Under the pieces are notes generated by a model. The model had not been told where the DNA came from. It saw nothing but the letters and a program-made list of their open reading frames with translations, and made no database searches. From Bacillus tequilensis KCTC 13622 (lineage in GTDB: Bacteria; Bacillota; Bacilli; Bacillales; Bacillaceae), in contig NZ_AYTO01000016.1 in NCBI RefSeq assembly GCF_000507145.1, forward strand, positions 1 through 64,000: DNA of 64,000 nt. Reading direction: 5' to 3'. Made by a program: the position numbers and the translations under genes. Below are positions 16,574 to 25,678 of this stretch, piece by piece; the first letter of the stretch is position 1, and each line of letters begins with the position of its first letter.

Positions 16574-17197
16574 TCATGTTTCTGAACGAAAGGTTTTTCC
16601 TCTTTCTCTTCCTAAACCAAAATAATGTCTAAAATTATAAATAAGAGGACTCCATTTAGAAGGGTTTATATGATTTTCATTCAAAATGATCCTTTCCTCG
16701 GCGTGAAAATGCAATGCCTGCGTCTCTACAATCGCAAAAGATGAATCATATTCTGGAATGCGAATATGTTTGACTTCGGCTTCAATTTGGATAGGGCATT
16801 CTTGAATTCGTGTTGGTAATACTGTTTTTGATTGTAAAGGAGTTAACCCTGCCGCCTCGTATTTTTCTTTTTTATAGGCAAACCCGAGCTGTTTCTTCAG
16901 AGGCGGTATACTCTTTTTTCCGCTATAAGATGAAATTCTTTCAACGTGTTCCCACAGTTCAGGGCCAGGCAAGTTGATGACACATTCATTGTGTCTTTCT
17001 AAATTTTCAATGGCTTTTCCTCCCAGCCCTACTCCGAGGACAATATAGTTTCCAAGAGCCCAGGAAGAAGACATAGGGCTGATATTAGTTGTTCCATCCT
17101 CATTCAGTGTGGTAAGAAGAAATGCAGGGGTGCCATAATACATGATTGTTGGTTTGATTTCTTTAAAATGCAGAGTGTCTTGTTTTTCAATATCCAA
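16574..17197 (-). CDS. ydfE: YdfE, flavin reductase-like FMN-binding protein
   Basis: 207-residue split-barrel flavoprotein of the flavin reductase-like family. The core reads PAFLLTTLNEDGTTNISPMS and then LGVGLGGKAIENLERHNECV, the FMN-contacting segments of the fold. Cytosolic; substrate unknown. TTG start at 17197 after AAGGAGG. Divergent from the ArsR-type gene ydfF across 90 bp, which suggests YdfF control. Confidence 0.85.
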   Translation of the reverse strand: MDIEKQDTLHFKEIKPTIMYYGTPAFLLTTLNEDGTTNISPMSSSWALGNYIVLGVGLGGKAIENLERHNECVINLPGPELWEHVERISSYSGKKSIPPLKKQLGFAYKKEKYEAAGLTPLQSKTVLPTRIQECPIQIEAEVKHIRIPEYDSSFAIVETQALHFHAEERIILNENHINPSKWSPLIYNFRHYFGLGRERGKTFRSET

Positions 17198-17286
17198 CGC
17201 TTATTCCTCCTTGTCATGATTCCATTCCTATTGTAAAGGTTTAACATTTCAACTATCATCGAAATATGAATGTAAGGAGGAAAACC

Positions 17287-17967
17287 ATGAATCCTAATAT
17301 CGCAAAAATCTCTTCGCTGCTATCTGATCCCTCGCGTTCGTCCATTCTTCTCACCCTAATGGATGGAAGGATACACCCCGCAGGAGAGCTTGCATATCTC
17401 GCTAATATTAAACCTCAAACCGCAAGTTTTCACCTGAAAAAATTGCTGGAAGAAAAGCTAATCAGCGTAGAGAAGCACGGAAGGCATCGGTATTACAGAT
17501 TGTCTAACTCAGATACTGCAAACGTGATTGAACAATTGCTTTGTATAGCGCCTAAAGCCAAAGTCACATCTTTAAAAGGTTCAAAAGGAAAAAGTGACTT
17601 GCATTTCGCCCGAAGCTGTTATGATCATCTGGCGGGTTATGTGGGTGTGCAAATCACAAATTCATTAGTTGAGCAGGGGATGTTAAAAAAAGTCGATCAA
17701 AACTTTGAGATGACGTCAGAGGGTTCTTTGTTCTTTTTAAGTTTAGGCATCAACGAAGAGCAGCAGCGAAATAAGAGGAGAGCTTTTGCCCGCTGCTGTT
17801 TGGATTGGAGTGAACGGCAGCATCATCTTGCAGGAGCATTAGGAAACGCCCTATTGGCACGAATGTTGGAAGAAGAATGGATCGTTCGTATGCCTAAAAC
17901 GAGAGCGGTTAGGATTACACAAAGCGGGAAAAACGCGTTTGAGAAGTACTTCAAAGTGAATATGTAG
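17287..17967 (+). CDS. ydfF: YdfF, ArsR-family regulator
   Basis: 226 residues with an N-terminal ArsR winged helix (LSDPSRSSILLTLMDGRIHP, IKPQTASFHLKKLLEEKLI, HGRHRYYRL) and an all-helical C-terminal extension found in the YdfF/YceK-like subgroup. No metal-binding cysteine motif is visible in the HTH, so the signal is unknown. ATG at 17287 after AAGGAGG. Probably controls ydfE and, originally, the neighbouring ydfG. Confidence 0.87.
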   Translation: MNPNIAKISSLLSDPSRSSILLTLMDGRIHPAGELAYLANIKPQTASFHLKKLLEEKLISVEKHGRHRYYRLSNSDTANVIEQLLCIAPKAKVTSLKGSKGKSDLHFARSCYDHLAGYVGVQITNSLVEQGMLKKVDQNFEMTSEGSLFFLSLGINEEQQRNKRRAFARCCLDWSERQHHLAGALGNALLARMLEEEWIVRMPKTRAVRITQSGKNAFEKYFKVNM

Positions 17968-17991
17968 GGACTTTTAATGAAGGGAATGAGA

Positions 17992-18028
17992 AAGAAGGAG
18001 CAAGATTCGTTACATCTTACTCCTTCTT
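17992..18028. terminator. Bidirectional terminator ydfF/ydfG remnant
   Basis: AAGAAGGAG (17992-18000) pairs with CTCCTTCTT (18020-18028). Confidence 0.6.
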
Positions 18029-18029
18029 A

Positions 18030-18222
18030 TTATCTTGAAGTTGCTTGATTTCCCATTGCAATAGAGATGCGATTCCAACTGTTTATTTGATTGATGATGA
18101 GCACAAGGTCTTTCATCATAATGTTTTCGCACTCGATGATATAGCTCGTTGGGAATCCTTTTAGTTGGGATCAGCGTGATGTGTTCACACAGTACGAGCG
18201 CAGCTTCCTCTTTATGGAATTA
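18030..18222 (-). pseudogene. ydfG: Frameshifted C-terminal remnant of an AhpD/CMD-family gene (ydfG)
   Basis: One frame reads KEEAALVLCEHITLIPTKRI and continues PNELYHRVRKHYDE; after a frameshift near 18130 it continues KDLVLIINQINSWNRISIAM to a TAA at 18030. This is the C-terminal half of a carboxymuconolactone decarboxylase/AhpD-like protein, the ydfG product of 168. The N-terminal half with the CxxC-type centre is missing. The neighbouring small membrane gene ends 6 bp away, so a deletion probably joined them. Confidence 0.72.
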
Positions 18223-18227
18223 TTTTA

Positions 18228-18398
18228 CTATTTTTTGGCAAGAAGCTGCTTTGAATAAAAATAGGGATAGCCAACAATGATGAGCGGAGCTGCTAATGCA
18301 AGCAGGATCCACGAGTCTGAGTGACTGTCTTTAATGATTCCAATGAATATACAAGTACCGATGAGAAAATATAATAAAGTACCTAAAAACCAATACAT
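18228..18398 (-). CDS. 56-residue two-helix membrane protein
   Basis: Short gene reading MYWFLGTLLYFLIGTCIFIG, then a polar turn (IIKDSHSDSW), a second hydrophobic helix and the tail SKQLLAKK. ATG at 18398 follows AAGAGGAATGAAC. Two TM helices in a hairpin, both tails probably inside. I do not recognise the family. Confidence 0.6.
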   Translation of the reverse strand: MYWFLGTLLYFLIGTCIFIGIIKDSHSDSWILLALAAPLIIVGYPYFYSKQLLAKK

Positions 18399-18607
18399 GT
18401 TCATTCCTCTTTTTCCTTGAATGTGATTTTTGATTGAGTATTTTTGTCTTTCTCATTGCTTAATCGATCGCTGATTTTTTAACACTTTTTCAGTCCGGAT
18501 TCCTTTTCTTTTTAATGATAAAATGGTGAGATCAATCGATTTCAATGATGATCATTCCTTCAAAATAGTGACTTCCTTATTATTGTAAATGTAAGCTCGG
18601 AAAGATA

Positions 18608-18646
18608 AAACGTACATAAAGGCAGAACGCTTATGTACGTTTGGGC
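18608..18646. promoter_or_regulatory. Palindrome with an inverted YdfI box upstream of ydfHI
   Basis: A 12-bp inverted repeat (18608-18619 with 18631-18642) whose right arm runs into GTACGTTTGGGC (18635-18646), the exact complement of the 12-mer GCCCAAACGTAC found before ydfJ. It is either a terminator-like hairpin or an autoregulatory YdfI site. Nothing else is evident in 18400-18788. Confidence 0.5.
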
Positions 18647-18788
18647 AATCATCACATGTTGGAAACGCTAATGCTTCACTGTATCTTTGTATTGTTGAGT
18701 ACCTTCTCTTCCTATAAAATGATGGGAAACATGTATATGTGGTTCGAGTGTATATCGCTTCTGCCAATGGAAAGGAAGTGAATGCGGT

Positions 18789-20012
18789 TTGCGTATAAGG
18801 AATCCATTCAAAGAAAAATACTACACACATGATAGACGGGCATTAAACATGCTTGCGCTCAGAGTACCGGGGCTGGCTTTTATTCTCATGATCTATGTAG
18901 CCTCTGTCGTGCTGCAATTTATTACTGCGAGCTGGTCCGTTTTATTGCTTAATGTGTTCACGATATTGATGGCTGTTTTTTCTTTTCTGCACTGGCATTC
19001 ATATCGCTGGGTTAAGAAAAGCGTCATTCTATACTTTGCACTGCAAGGTTTGATCACTTTTACACTTGCCAATGTCATGACCGGTTTCTTGGTGCTGATT
19101 ATCATTGGCCTTTATGCATTTTTGATTGGACAGATTGCAGGAATGGCAGACAGAAGAAAGACTTTCCTCATACTTTATTTATTGCTTCTGCTGTCAATCA
19201 ATATACCGCATCAGATTCATAAAGGTGAATATTTGCATTTTCTTGTCATTGCCGTACCTATTATGATCGTGATTATTACTTATGCCGCTACATTATTTGC
19301 CCAAGTCGATGAAAAGATAAAAGCGCAGCTGACTCTTGAAAGGCTGGAGCTGGCTCATCAGCAGGTCGAACAGCTGACGCTGCAAAACGAAAGACAGCGT
19401 ATGGCCCGGGACTTACACGATACGCTTGCTCAAGGGCTGGTCAGTTTAAATATGCAGCTGGACGCTATTCATGTTCATCTCACGAAAGGCAACACAGAAA
19501 GAGCAAAAGAAATCATTCAACAATCGATGAATAGAGTGAAAGGCACATTAGCTGATGCTCGTTCAGCGATTGATGATCTGCGCAGCAAATCAGAAGAAAT
19601 CGGTTTTTTAAAAGAAAGAATTACCTCCCTGATGGATCATTTTCAAGAGTCGACAGGCATGCGTGGTTTTTTAGACTACAGATTACATCAGGTGTTAGAC
19701 GTTCGTACAGCTGAAAACTGTTATTCCATTATTGGAGAATGTATTACGAATGCAGCAAAGCATGCTGAAGCAGAATCGATCTCAGTATCCATTTGGGATG
19801 ACGATAAGGGGAGGCTCCATTTAACTGTCGAGGACAATGGCAAAGGATTTAATGTTGAAAAGAGCAAGAAAAAGAGAGGGCATTATGGGCTTCTTGGCAT
19901 ACAAGAACGCGTCAGAGCTATGAATGGCCAATTCAATATAAAGAGCACAAAATCGAAAGGAACACAAATTGAGATCACTGTACCAATTCAGGGAGAGATG
20001 CAAGATGAATAA
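18789..20012 (+). CDS. ydfH: YdfH, sensor histidine kinase
   Basis: 407-residue membrane sensor kinase of the HisKA_3 (NarX/DesK-like) class. Six hydrophobic segments lie in residues 20-170, with no large extracellular domain, implying sensing within or near the membrane. A short coiled coil (175-203) leads to phospho-acceptor His210 in MARDLHDTLAQGL. The ATPase domain has the N box ECITNAAKHA and the G1 box VEDNGKGF. TTG start at 18789 after AAAGGAAGTG. Its gene overlaps ydfI by eight bases; together they control ydfJ. Confidence 0.92.
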   Translation: MRIRNPFKEKYYTHDRRALNMLALRVPGLAFILMIYVASVVLQFITASWSVLLLNVFTILMAVFSFLHWHSYRWVKKSVILYFALQGLITFTLANVMTGFLVLIIIGLYAFLIGQIAGMADRRKTFLILYLLLLLSINIPHQIHKGEYLHFLVIAVPIMIVIITYAATLFAQVDEKIKAQLTLERLELAHQQVEQLTLQNERQRMARDLHDTLAQGLVSLNMQLDAIHVHLTKGNTERAKEIIQQSMNRVKGTLADARSAIDDLRSKSEEIGFLKERITSLMDHFQESTGMRGFLDYRLHQVLDVRTAENCYSIIGECITNAAKHAEAESISVSIWDDDKGRLHLTVEDNGKGFNVEKSKKKRGHYGLLGIQERVRAMNGQFNIKSTKSKGTQIEITVPIQGEMQDE

Positions 20013-20646
20013 GGTTTTAATCGTTGACGACCATCTTGTCGTGAGGGAAGGTCTAAAGCTTTTAATTGAAACGAATGATCACTACACCATCATAGGAGAG
20101 GCCGAAAATGGCAAAACGGCAGTCCGCCTTGCAGATGATTTAAAACCGGATATCATTCTCATGGATTTGTATATGCCGGAGATGAGCGGGTTAGAAGCCA
20201 TTAAACAAATAAAAGAAAAACACGACATCCCTATCATTATTTTGACTACTTATAATGAAGATCACCTAATGATTGAAGGAATTGAATTAGGTGCGAAAGG
20301 ATATCTGTTGAAGGATACGAGTTCAGAAACCCTTTTTCAGACGATGGATGCAGCAATAAGTGGAAACGTGCTGTTGCAGCCTGATATCTTAAAACGTCTG
20401 CAAGACATCCAATTGGAGCGGATGAAAAAGCAGAGCAATGATACGCAGCTGACAGAAAAAGAAGTCATTGTTCTCAAAGCAATTGCTAAAGGTTTTAAAA
20501 GCAAAGCGATCGCCTTTGATTTGGGCGTCTCAGAGAGAACAGTAAAATCCAGGTTAACGTCCATTTACAATAAATTAGGCGCGAATTCAAGAACGGAAGC
20601 CGTGACGATTGCCATGCAAAGAGGTATTCTGACATTAGACAAATAA
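20005..20646 (+). CDS. ydfI: YdfI, NarL-type response regulator
   Basis: 213 residues: receiver domain with phospho-acceptor Asp54 (LMDLYMPE), acidic pocket VDDH, Thr and Lys at the usual places (LTTYNE, LLKDTS), then a LuxR/NarL HTH (TEKEVIVLKAIAKGFKSKAI, SERTVKSRLTSIYNKLGA). ATG at 20005 overlaps the end of ydfH (ATGAATAA). From the literature I recall that phosphorylated YdfI activates ydfJ through tandem 12-mers of the form GCCCRAAYGTAC, which are present here. Confidence 0.93.
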   Translation: MNKVLIVDDHLVVREGLKLLIETNDHYTIIGEAENGKTAVRLADDLKPDIILMDLYMPEMSGLEAIKQIKEKHDIPIIILTTYNEDHLMIEGIELGAKGYLLKDTSSETLFQTMDAAISGNVLLQPDILKRLQDIQLERMKKQSNDTQLTEKEVIVLKAIAKGFKSKAIAFDLGVSERTVKSRLTSIYNKLGANSRTEAVTIAMQRGILTLDK

Positions 20647-20663
20647 CTTCATATTTAAAATTT

Positions 20664-20689
20664 GCCCAAACGTACATGCCCGAATGTAC
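20664..20689 (+). promoter_or_regulatory. Tandem YdfI boxes before ydfJ
   Basis: GCCCAAACGTAC (20664-20675) and GCCCGAATGTAC (20678-20689), a 14-bp-spaced direct repeat fitting the remembered YdfI consensus exactly. The second copy also forms a hairpin with the first and is followed by T9, so it may double as the ydfHI terminator. Confidence 0.85.
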
Positions 20690-20761
20690 GTTTTTTTTAT
20701 TTCAATGTCAACTACAATGAGAAAGTAAGTTGATCAAGCAATGTGCTGAAAGGAGATTATC

Positions 20762-22936
20762 ATGTCAAAAATGTTATATAAATTAGGAGGATGGGTTGCT
20801 CGCCATCGCGTAAAAGTCATATGCGCGTGGATCGTTGTGTTAGTTGCATCGATAGGGTTTGCCATCACGTTAAAACCAAGTTTTTCTGAGGATATGTCCA
20901 TACCTGACACACCTTCGGAAAAAGCGATGGATGTGATTCAAAAGGAATTTCCGCATGGCCCTGATAAAGGGAGCATACGGGTGATTTTCGGAGCTGAAGA
21001 TGGAGAGAAACTTACTGCAAATTCAGCGAAAAAGGCAATAGAAAAAACGTTCAAGGAAATCAATAAAGATGATTCAGTGGACTCGATTGCAAGTCCTTTT
21101 GTGACAGGAACAATCGCGAAAGACGGCACAGTTGCCTATGCTGATATCAAATATAAATCTTCAGCGGATGATATAAAAGATTACTCTATTAAACACTTAA
21201 AAGACAGTTTGAAAATCGCTGATGATGAGGGATTGCAAACGGAGCTGAGCGGTGATATACCGGGAGCCGAGATGGAAATAGGCGGTGTGTCTGAAATTGT
21301 CGGCATTATCTTGGCCTTTGTGGTGTTAGCCATTACGTTTGGCTCTTTATTAATAGCGGGTTTGCCGATTATAACTGCGCTCATTGGTTTAGGTGTAAGC
21401 ATTGGACTGGTGTTGATTGGAACACAAGTTTTCGATATTGCTTCCGTCAGTCTTTCATTAGCAGGAATGATTGGTCTTGCTGTTGGGATTGATTATGCTT
21501 TATTTATTTTTACGAAACACCGCCAGTTTTTAAGTGAAGGCATACAAAAAAATGAATCGATTGCGAAAGCTATAGGAACAGCTGGGAGTGCAGTTGTTTT
21601 TGCCGGAGTTACCGTGATCGTCGCCCTTTGCGGATTGACTGTTGTTAATATTCCATTTATGTCCGCAATGGGACTTACAGCAGGACTTACTGTGCTGATG
21701 GCTGTTCTCGCTTCGATCACGCTGGTGCCTGCCGTTTTATCAATAGCAGGGAAACGGATGATTCCGAGAGCAAACAAGAAAAAAGAAAAACAAAGCTCTG
21801 ACACAAATGTTTGGGGTCGTTTTGTCACAAAACATCCTATTCTGCTAAGTGTTTGCAGCATTCTCATTTTGATCGTCATTAGTATTCCATCTATGCATTT
21901 GGAACTGGGCTTGCCTGATGCAGGGATGAAAGCGAAGGATAATCCTGAACGCCGGGCTTATGACTTGTTTGCCGATGGGTTTGGAGAAGGTTTTAATGGC
22001 CAATTAACAATCGTAGCGGATGCACAAAGTGTCACAGGAAATAAGGCGAAAGCCTTCGCAGACGCAGTGAAAGAGATAAAAGGCTTAGACCATGTAGCGA
22101 GTGTCACTCCTGCAAGGCCTAATAAAGAAGGGAACTTTGCCATCATTACGGTTGTTCCTGCAACAGGTCCAAATGATGTGGCAACGAAGGATTTGGTAAA
22201 GGAAGTACGAAGCTTATCAGATAAAAACGGAGTGGATTTGCTCGTTACTGGATCGACGGCAGTGAATATTGATATTTCAGATCGCCTTAATGATGCGATA
22301 CCGGTATTTGCTGTACTCATTGTTGGTTTTGCGTTTGTATTGCTGACAATCGTATTCCGTTCGCTGCTGGTTCCTCTTGCTGCAGTTGCTGGTTTCGTAT
22401 TGACAATGACAGCCACTCTTGGAATCTGTGTATTTGTTTTACAAGACGGGAATCTCATCGACTTTTTCAAAATACCTGAAAAAGGGCCGATACTCGCGTT
22501 CCTGCCGATTTTATCTATTGGGATTCTGTTTGGATTAGCAATGGATTATCAAGTATTCCTTGTAAGCAGAATGCGGGAAGAATATGTGAAAACAAAGAAC
22601 CCGGTACAAGCGATACAAGCTGGATTAAAACACAGCGGTCCTGTTGTCACAGCGGCCGGTTTGATCATGATATTCGTTTTCGCAGGATTTATTTTTGCCG
22701 GAGAAGCTACTGTGAAAGCCAACGGATTGGCCCTTTCCTTTGGTGTGCTCTTTGACGCATTTATTGTGCGAATGACCCTGATTCCAAGTGTGATGAAACT
22801 GATGGGGAATGCAGCCTGGTATTTGCCGAAATGGCTAGACAAGATCATTCCGAATGTGGACATAGAAGGGCATCAGCTCACGAAGGAAATACAGCCAGAG
22901 ATCGATCATGAACAAAAGAAACAAATCAGTGTGTAA
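20762..22936 (+). CDS. ydfJ: YdfJ, MMPL/RND-superfamily transporter
   Basis: 724-residue MMPL transporter in two halves: one TM helix near residue 20-38, a periplasmic-type loop to about 165, five TM helices (with GLAVGIDYALFIFTKHR), and the same pattern in the second half (GLAMDYQVFLVSRMREEY). Proton-driven export of lipids or antimicrobial compounds is typical of the family; the natural substrate is not known. ATG at 20762 after AAAGGAGA. Single gene downstream of tandem YdfI boxes, ended by a strong terminator. Confidence 0.92.
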   Translation: MSKMLYKLGGWVARHRVKVICAWIVVLVASIGFAITLKPSFSEDMSIPDTPSEKAMDVIQKEFPHGPDKGSIRVIFGAEDGEKLTANSAKKAIEKTFKEINKDDSVDSIASPFVTGTIAKDGTVAYADIKYKSSADDIKDYSIKHLKDSLKIADDEGLQTELSGDIPGAEMEIGGVSEIVGIILAFVVLAITFGSLLIAGLPIITALIGLGVSIGLVLIGTQVFDIASVSLSLAGMIGLAVGIDYALFIFTKHRQFLSEGIQKNESIAKAIGTAGSAVVFAGVTVIVALCGLTVVNIPFMSAMGLTAGLTVLMAVLASITLVPAVLSIAGKRMIPRANKKKEKQSSDTNVWGRFVTKHPILLSVCSILILIVISIPSMHLELGLPDAGMKAKDNPERRAYDLFADGFGEGFNGQLTIVADAQSVTGNKAKAFADAVKEIKGLDHVASVTPARPNKEGNFAIITVVPATGPNDVATKDLVKEVRSLSDKNGVDLLVTGSTAVNIDISDRLNDAIPVFAVLIVGFAFVLLTIVFRSLLVPLAAVAGFVLTMTATLGICVFVLQDGNLIDFFKIPEKGPILAFLPILSIGILFGLAMDYQVFLVSRMREEYVKTKNPVQAIQAGLKHSGPVVTAAGLIMIFVFAGFIFAGEATVKANGLALSFGVLFDAFIVRMTLIPSVMKLMGNAAWYLPKWLDKIIPNVDIEGHQLTKEIQPEIDHEQKKQISV

Positions 22937-22941
22937 TCGAA

Positions 22942-22971
22942 AAAGCAGATCTTTAATGATCTGCTTTTTTT
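22942..22971 (+). terminator. Terminator of ydfJ
   Basis: AAAGCAGATC (22942-22951) with GATCTGCTTT (22958-22967) and a T-run. Confidence 0.9.
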
Positions 22972-23056
22972 GCTTAACAATCAGTTCTTGGATTCTATAG
23001 CCTTTCCATTGTGGTAGTATTTAGAAGATGAGGTCGGCAGTTAAAAGGAGACACTT

Positions 23057-23731
23057 ATGGCACAATCACTCATTTTCGATATGGATGGAACTTTGTTTCA
23101 AACTGATCGAATTTTGGAATTATCATTAAACGATGCTTTTGATTTTTTAAGGTCACTTGGCAAATGGGATACGGTCACCCCCATTCAGAAATACAGGGCA
23201 ATCATGGGTGTTCCTTTACCTGAAGTATGGAAGATTTTATTGCCAAACCACTCCAATGAAATAAGAGAAAAGATGGATGCTTATTTTTTAGAAAGGTTAA
23301 TCGCTAATATCAATCAAGGGAAAGGCGCATTATATCCTCACGTTGAAGAGATATTCAGTTATTTGAGAGACAATAATTATTCAATTTTTATAGCAAGCAA
23401 CGGCTTAATAGAATACCTCAAAGCAATTGTGAGTTTTTATCAGTTGGACAGGTGGGTGACGGAAATGTTTAGTATTCAACAAATACATACACTGAATAAA
23501 GGAGATTTAGTCAACACTATCCTGAAAAAATACGACATTCAGCAGGCGGCAGTTGTCGGAGACCGATTGTCTGACATAAATGCGGCTAAAGATAATGGTT
23601 TGATGGCCATCGGGTGCCATTTTGATTTTGCGCAGGAAGAGGAACTTGCTCAAGCTGACTTTGTCATCCATGACTTCATTGAGCTGAAAACATTGCTGCC
23701 TGAGCTGAAAATAAGTACTGTGAAAATATAA
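23057..23731 (+). CDS. HAD-superfamily phosphatase
   Basis: 224-residue haloacid dehalogenase-like hydrolase. Motif I FDMDGTLF carries nucleophile Asp8 and Asp10, motif II FIASNG, and motif IV VVGDRLSDINAAKDNG. A helical cap between residues 15 and 85 makes it a subfamily I phosphatase. Likely dephosphorylates a small metabolite; substrate unknown. ATG at 23057 after AAAGGAG. Followed at 46 bp by the acetyltransferase gene. I do not recall either gene between ydfJ and nap in 168. Confidence 0.8.
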   Translation: MAQSLIFDMDGTLFQTDRILELSLNDAFDFLRSLGKWDTVTPIQKYRAIMGVPLPEVWKILLPNHSNEIREKMDAYFLERLIANINQGKGALYPHVEEIFSYLRDNNYSIFIASNGLIEYLKAIVSFYQLDRWVTEMFSIQQIHTLNKGDLVNTILKKYDIQQAAVVGDRLSDINAAKDNGLMAIGCHFDFAQEEELAQADFVIHDFIELKTLLPELKISTVKI

Positions 23732-23776
23732 TGAACTTAAATAGGGCTATGTTTTATATTGAACGGAGGCTAAAAG

Positions 23777-24316
23777 ATGAACTCAGAGAACAAGATTTAC
23801 TATGAACGCGGCACTGAAGAATTAAGAAAACAAAACATTCGTGCACATAAACTTGTTCGAAAATTTAATCATGCTGAACCTGAAGAAGTTGAAAAAAAGG
23901 AAGAAATCATTAGACGTTTGTTTGGAACTGCAGGGGCAAATCCCAGCGTTGAACATAACTTTCACTGTGATTTTGGATACAATATTCATGTGGGTGACCA
24001 TTTTTACGCCGGTTATAATTGTACGATTTTGGATGTTGCTGAAGTACGGATAGGTGATAACTGCATGATAGGTCCTGATGTAGGCATTTATACAGCGGGA
24101 CATTCAATCGAACCTAAAGACAGACATAAAAGCGGGTACGGCATTCCAATTAGTATTGGAGACAATGTATGGATTGGCGGAAGCTGTGTCATCCTTGCTG
24201 GCGTGACAATAGGAGATAACTCTGTTATCGCTGCGGGCTCGGTTGTGACGAAGGATGTTCCCCCTAATTCTGTCGTGGCAGGGAATCCGGGGAAAGTCAT
24301 AAAACATATCAAATGA
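23777..24316 (+). CDS. Maltose/galactoside-type O-acetyltransferase (hexapeptide repeat)
   Basis: 179 residues of the Maa/LacA/NodL family: N-terminal Mac domain (about 5-60) and a left-handed beta-helix of hexapeptide repeats (65-165; [20 protein letters not shown], with catalytic His in [25 protein letters not shown]). Transfers acetyl from acetyl-CoA to a sugar hydroxyl. Clearly related to, but different from, B. subtilis Maa (YyaI). ATG at 23777 after CGGAGG. Same strand and close behind the HAD gene, suggesting joint expression. Confidence 0.85.
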   Translation: MNSENKIYYERGTEELRKQNIRAHKLVRKFNHAEPEEVEKKEEIIRRLFGTAGANPSVEHNFHCDFGYNIHVGDHFYAGYNCTILDVAEVRIGDNCMIGPDVGIYTAGHSIEPKDRHKSGYGIPISIGDNVWIGGSCVILAGVTIGDNSVIAAGSVVTKDVPPNSVVAGNPGKVIKHIK

Positions 24317-24483
24317 TTTTTTTGACTTTGCATTCTCTCCTTGAAGCCTAGGTTATTGAGAATTTATCTTAAGAATAAAGGATTTTACAACTGATCATAT
24401 AAGAAACCCAAATAAAACAAGCATACAAAACCAGCTGCGGGTTTTGTCCAATTGGTCATGATATAAATGCAAAAGAAAATGAT

Positions 24484-24530
24484 TTCCAAAAAAAATAGAG
24501 TCCATTAGAGAGACTCTATTTTTTTTGGAA
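24484..24530. terminator. Symmetric bidirectional terminator
   Basis: A perfect 19-bp inverted repeat (24484-24502 with 24512-24530) with A8 and T8 inside the arms, placed between converging genes. Confidence 0.88.
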
Positions 24531-24579
24531 TGCCCGTCTAGAAGCATATTGCAGATCATTATGAATGCAAATTACTATT

Positions 24580-25476
24580 TTATAAACACTTACCTGCATT
24601 AAAAAAACGCATTACACGTTCATTTACGTACGCCGGCTGATCCATTGATAAGACATGGCCGGCATTTTTAATGATTTCCGCCTCGATACCGGGAACTAAC
24701 GAAGAAGCGCGGTGTAAGGCTGAGCGGGGATCATAGATGACTTCATGTTCACCTAGTAATAATAGAATGGGGACTTTTACTGACTGTAATTCCTCGTCGG
24801 TGAAAACATACGGAAATCCATCTGCTTTAGGGCTTGGATTTCTTAATCCATCCTGCCACATCACTCCTGCCTGAAACTGCTTCACAAAATTCGGGTGAAG
24901 AGCATTGCGATCTCTCATCATCCAACTTAAGAATTTCTCAACCCCATTCGGCTCTGTAAGACTAAGAGCGTATTTGTAAAAATCGTGATGGAATGGCAAA
25001 AACGTTTCTGCCGGACTCAGTATAGCTGCGCTTTTTACTCTCTCAGGCATACGGAAAAGGAAATTCATCGTATGAAGGCCGCCAAGCGAAAGCCCGATTA
25101 TGCGGGACTTTTCGATCTCCAGATTGTCAAACACATCAAGAAGCCAATTGGCGTAATCCGTTCTCGTACCGCTTAAATTCTCAGGAATACTCTTGTTTTT
25201 ATCACCTATAATGTCAACTGCATATGTTCTGTATTTGCTGCTCCAATCGGCGATGTTGGGATACCACATCGTCGAGCTGAATAATGCTCCGTGGAGTAAT
25301 ACAAGCGGCGGGGCATCCTCTGGCCCGCTAGCAATCACATGTGTTTGACCAAAACGAGTAGATATGTAGAATGATTTGCAGCGGACTGGCCAAAGACTAA
25401 GGCTTTCATTATAAGTTTGATAATAGCGGATACCGCTGTCGCTTAATTCGGGAATACTAGATGAATGATTTGACAT
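24580..25476 (-). CDS. nap: Nap, carboxylesterase NA
   Basis: 298-residue alpha/beta hydrolase, nearly identical over most of its length to what I remember of B. subtilis carboxylesterase NA, known for stereoselective naproxen ester hydrolysis. HGALFSSTMW forms the oxyanion hole, Ser130 in GLSLGG is the nucleophile, and His in NAGHVLSM the base. The C-terminus is a little different from 168 (FFNAGKCL instead of a longer tail). ATG at 25476 after GGGAGGGG. Natural substrate unknown. Confidence 0.93.
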   Translation of the reverse strand: MSNHSSSIPELSDSGIRYYQTYNESLSLWPVRCKSFYISTRFGQTHVIASGPEDAPPLVLLHGALFSSTMWYPNIADWSSKYRTYAVDIIGDKNKSIPENLSGTRTDYANWLLDVFDNLEIEKSRIIGLSLGGLHTMNFLFRMPERVKSAAILSPAETFLPFHHDFYKYALSLTEPNGVEKFLSWMMRDRNALHPNFVKQFQAGVMWQDGLRNPSPKADGFPYVFTDEELQSVKVPILLLLGEHEVIYDPRSALHRASSLVPGIEAEIIKNAGHVLSMDQPAYVNERVMRFFNAGKCL

Positions 25477-25678
25477 ATAAATGCCCCTCCCAATTTTGTT
25501 TAATGAAGGTGCCGTTTCGTGATGGGGAGTCTGAGTTTGATATAACAGCCTTTATTTACAATATAATACAGGGGTTATTTGACGTCAAATCCAAGATAAA
25601 AAAGAAATAAAATGATTAGAACAGATTATTGAAAATCAATATAACAGAATATTAACCTCCTTTTTGGGAGCCGCTTCA

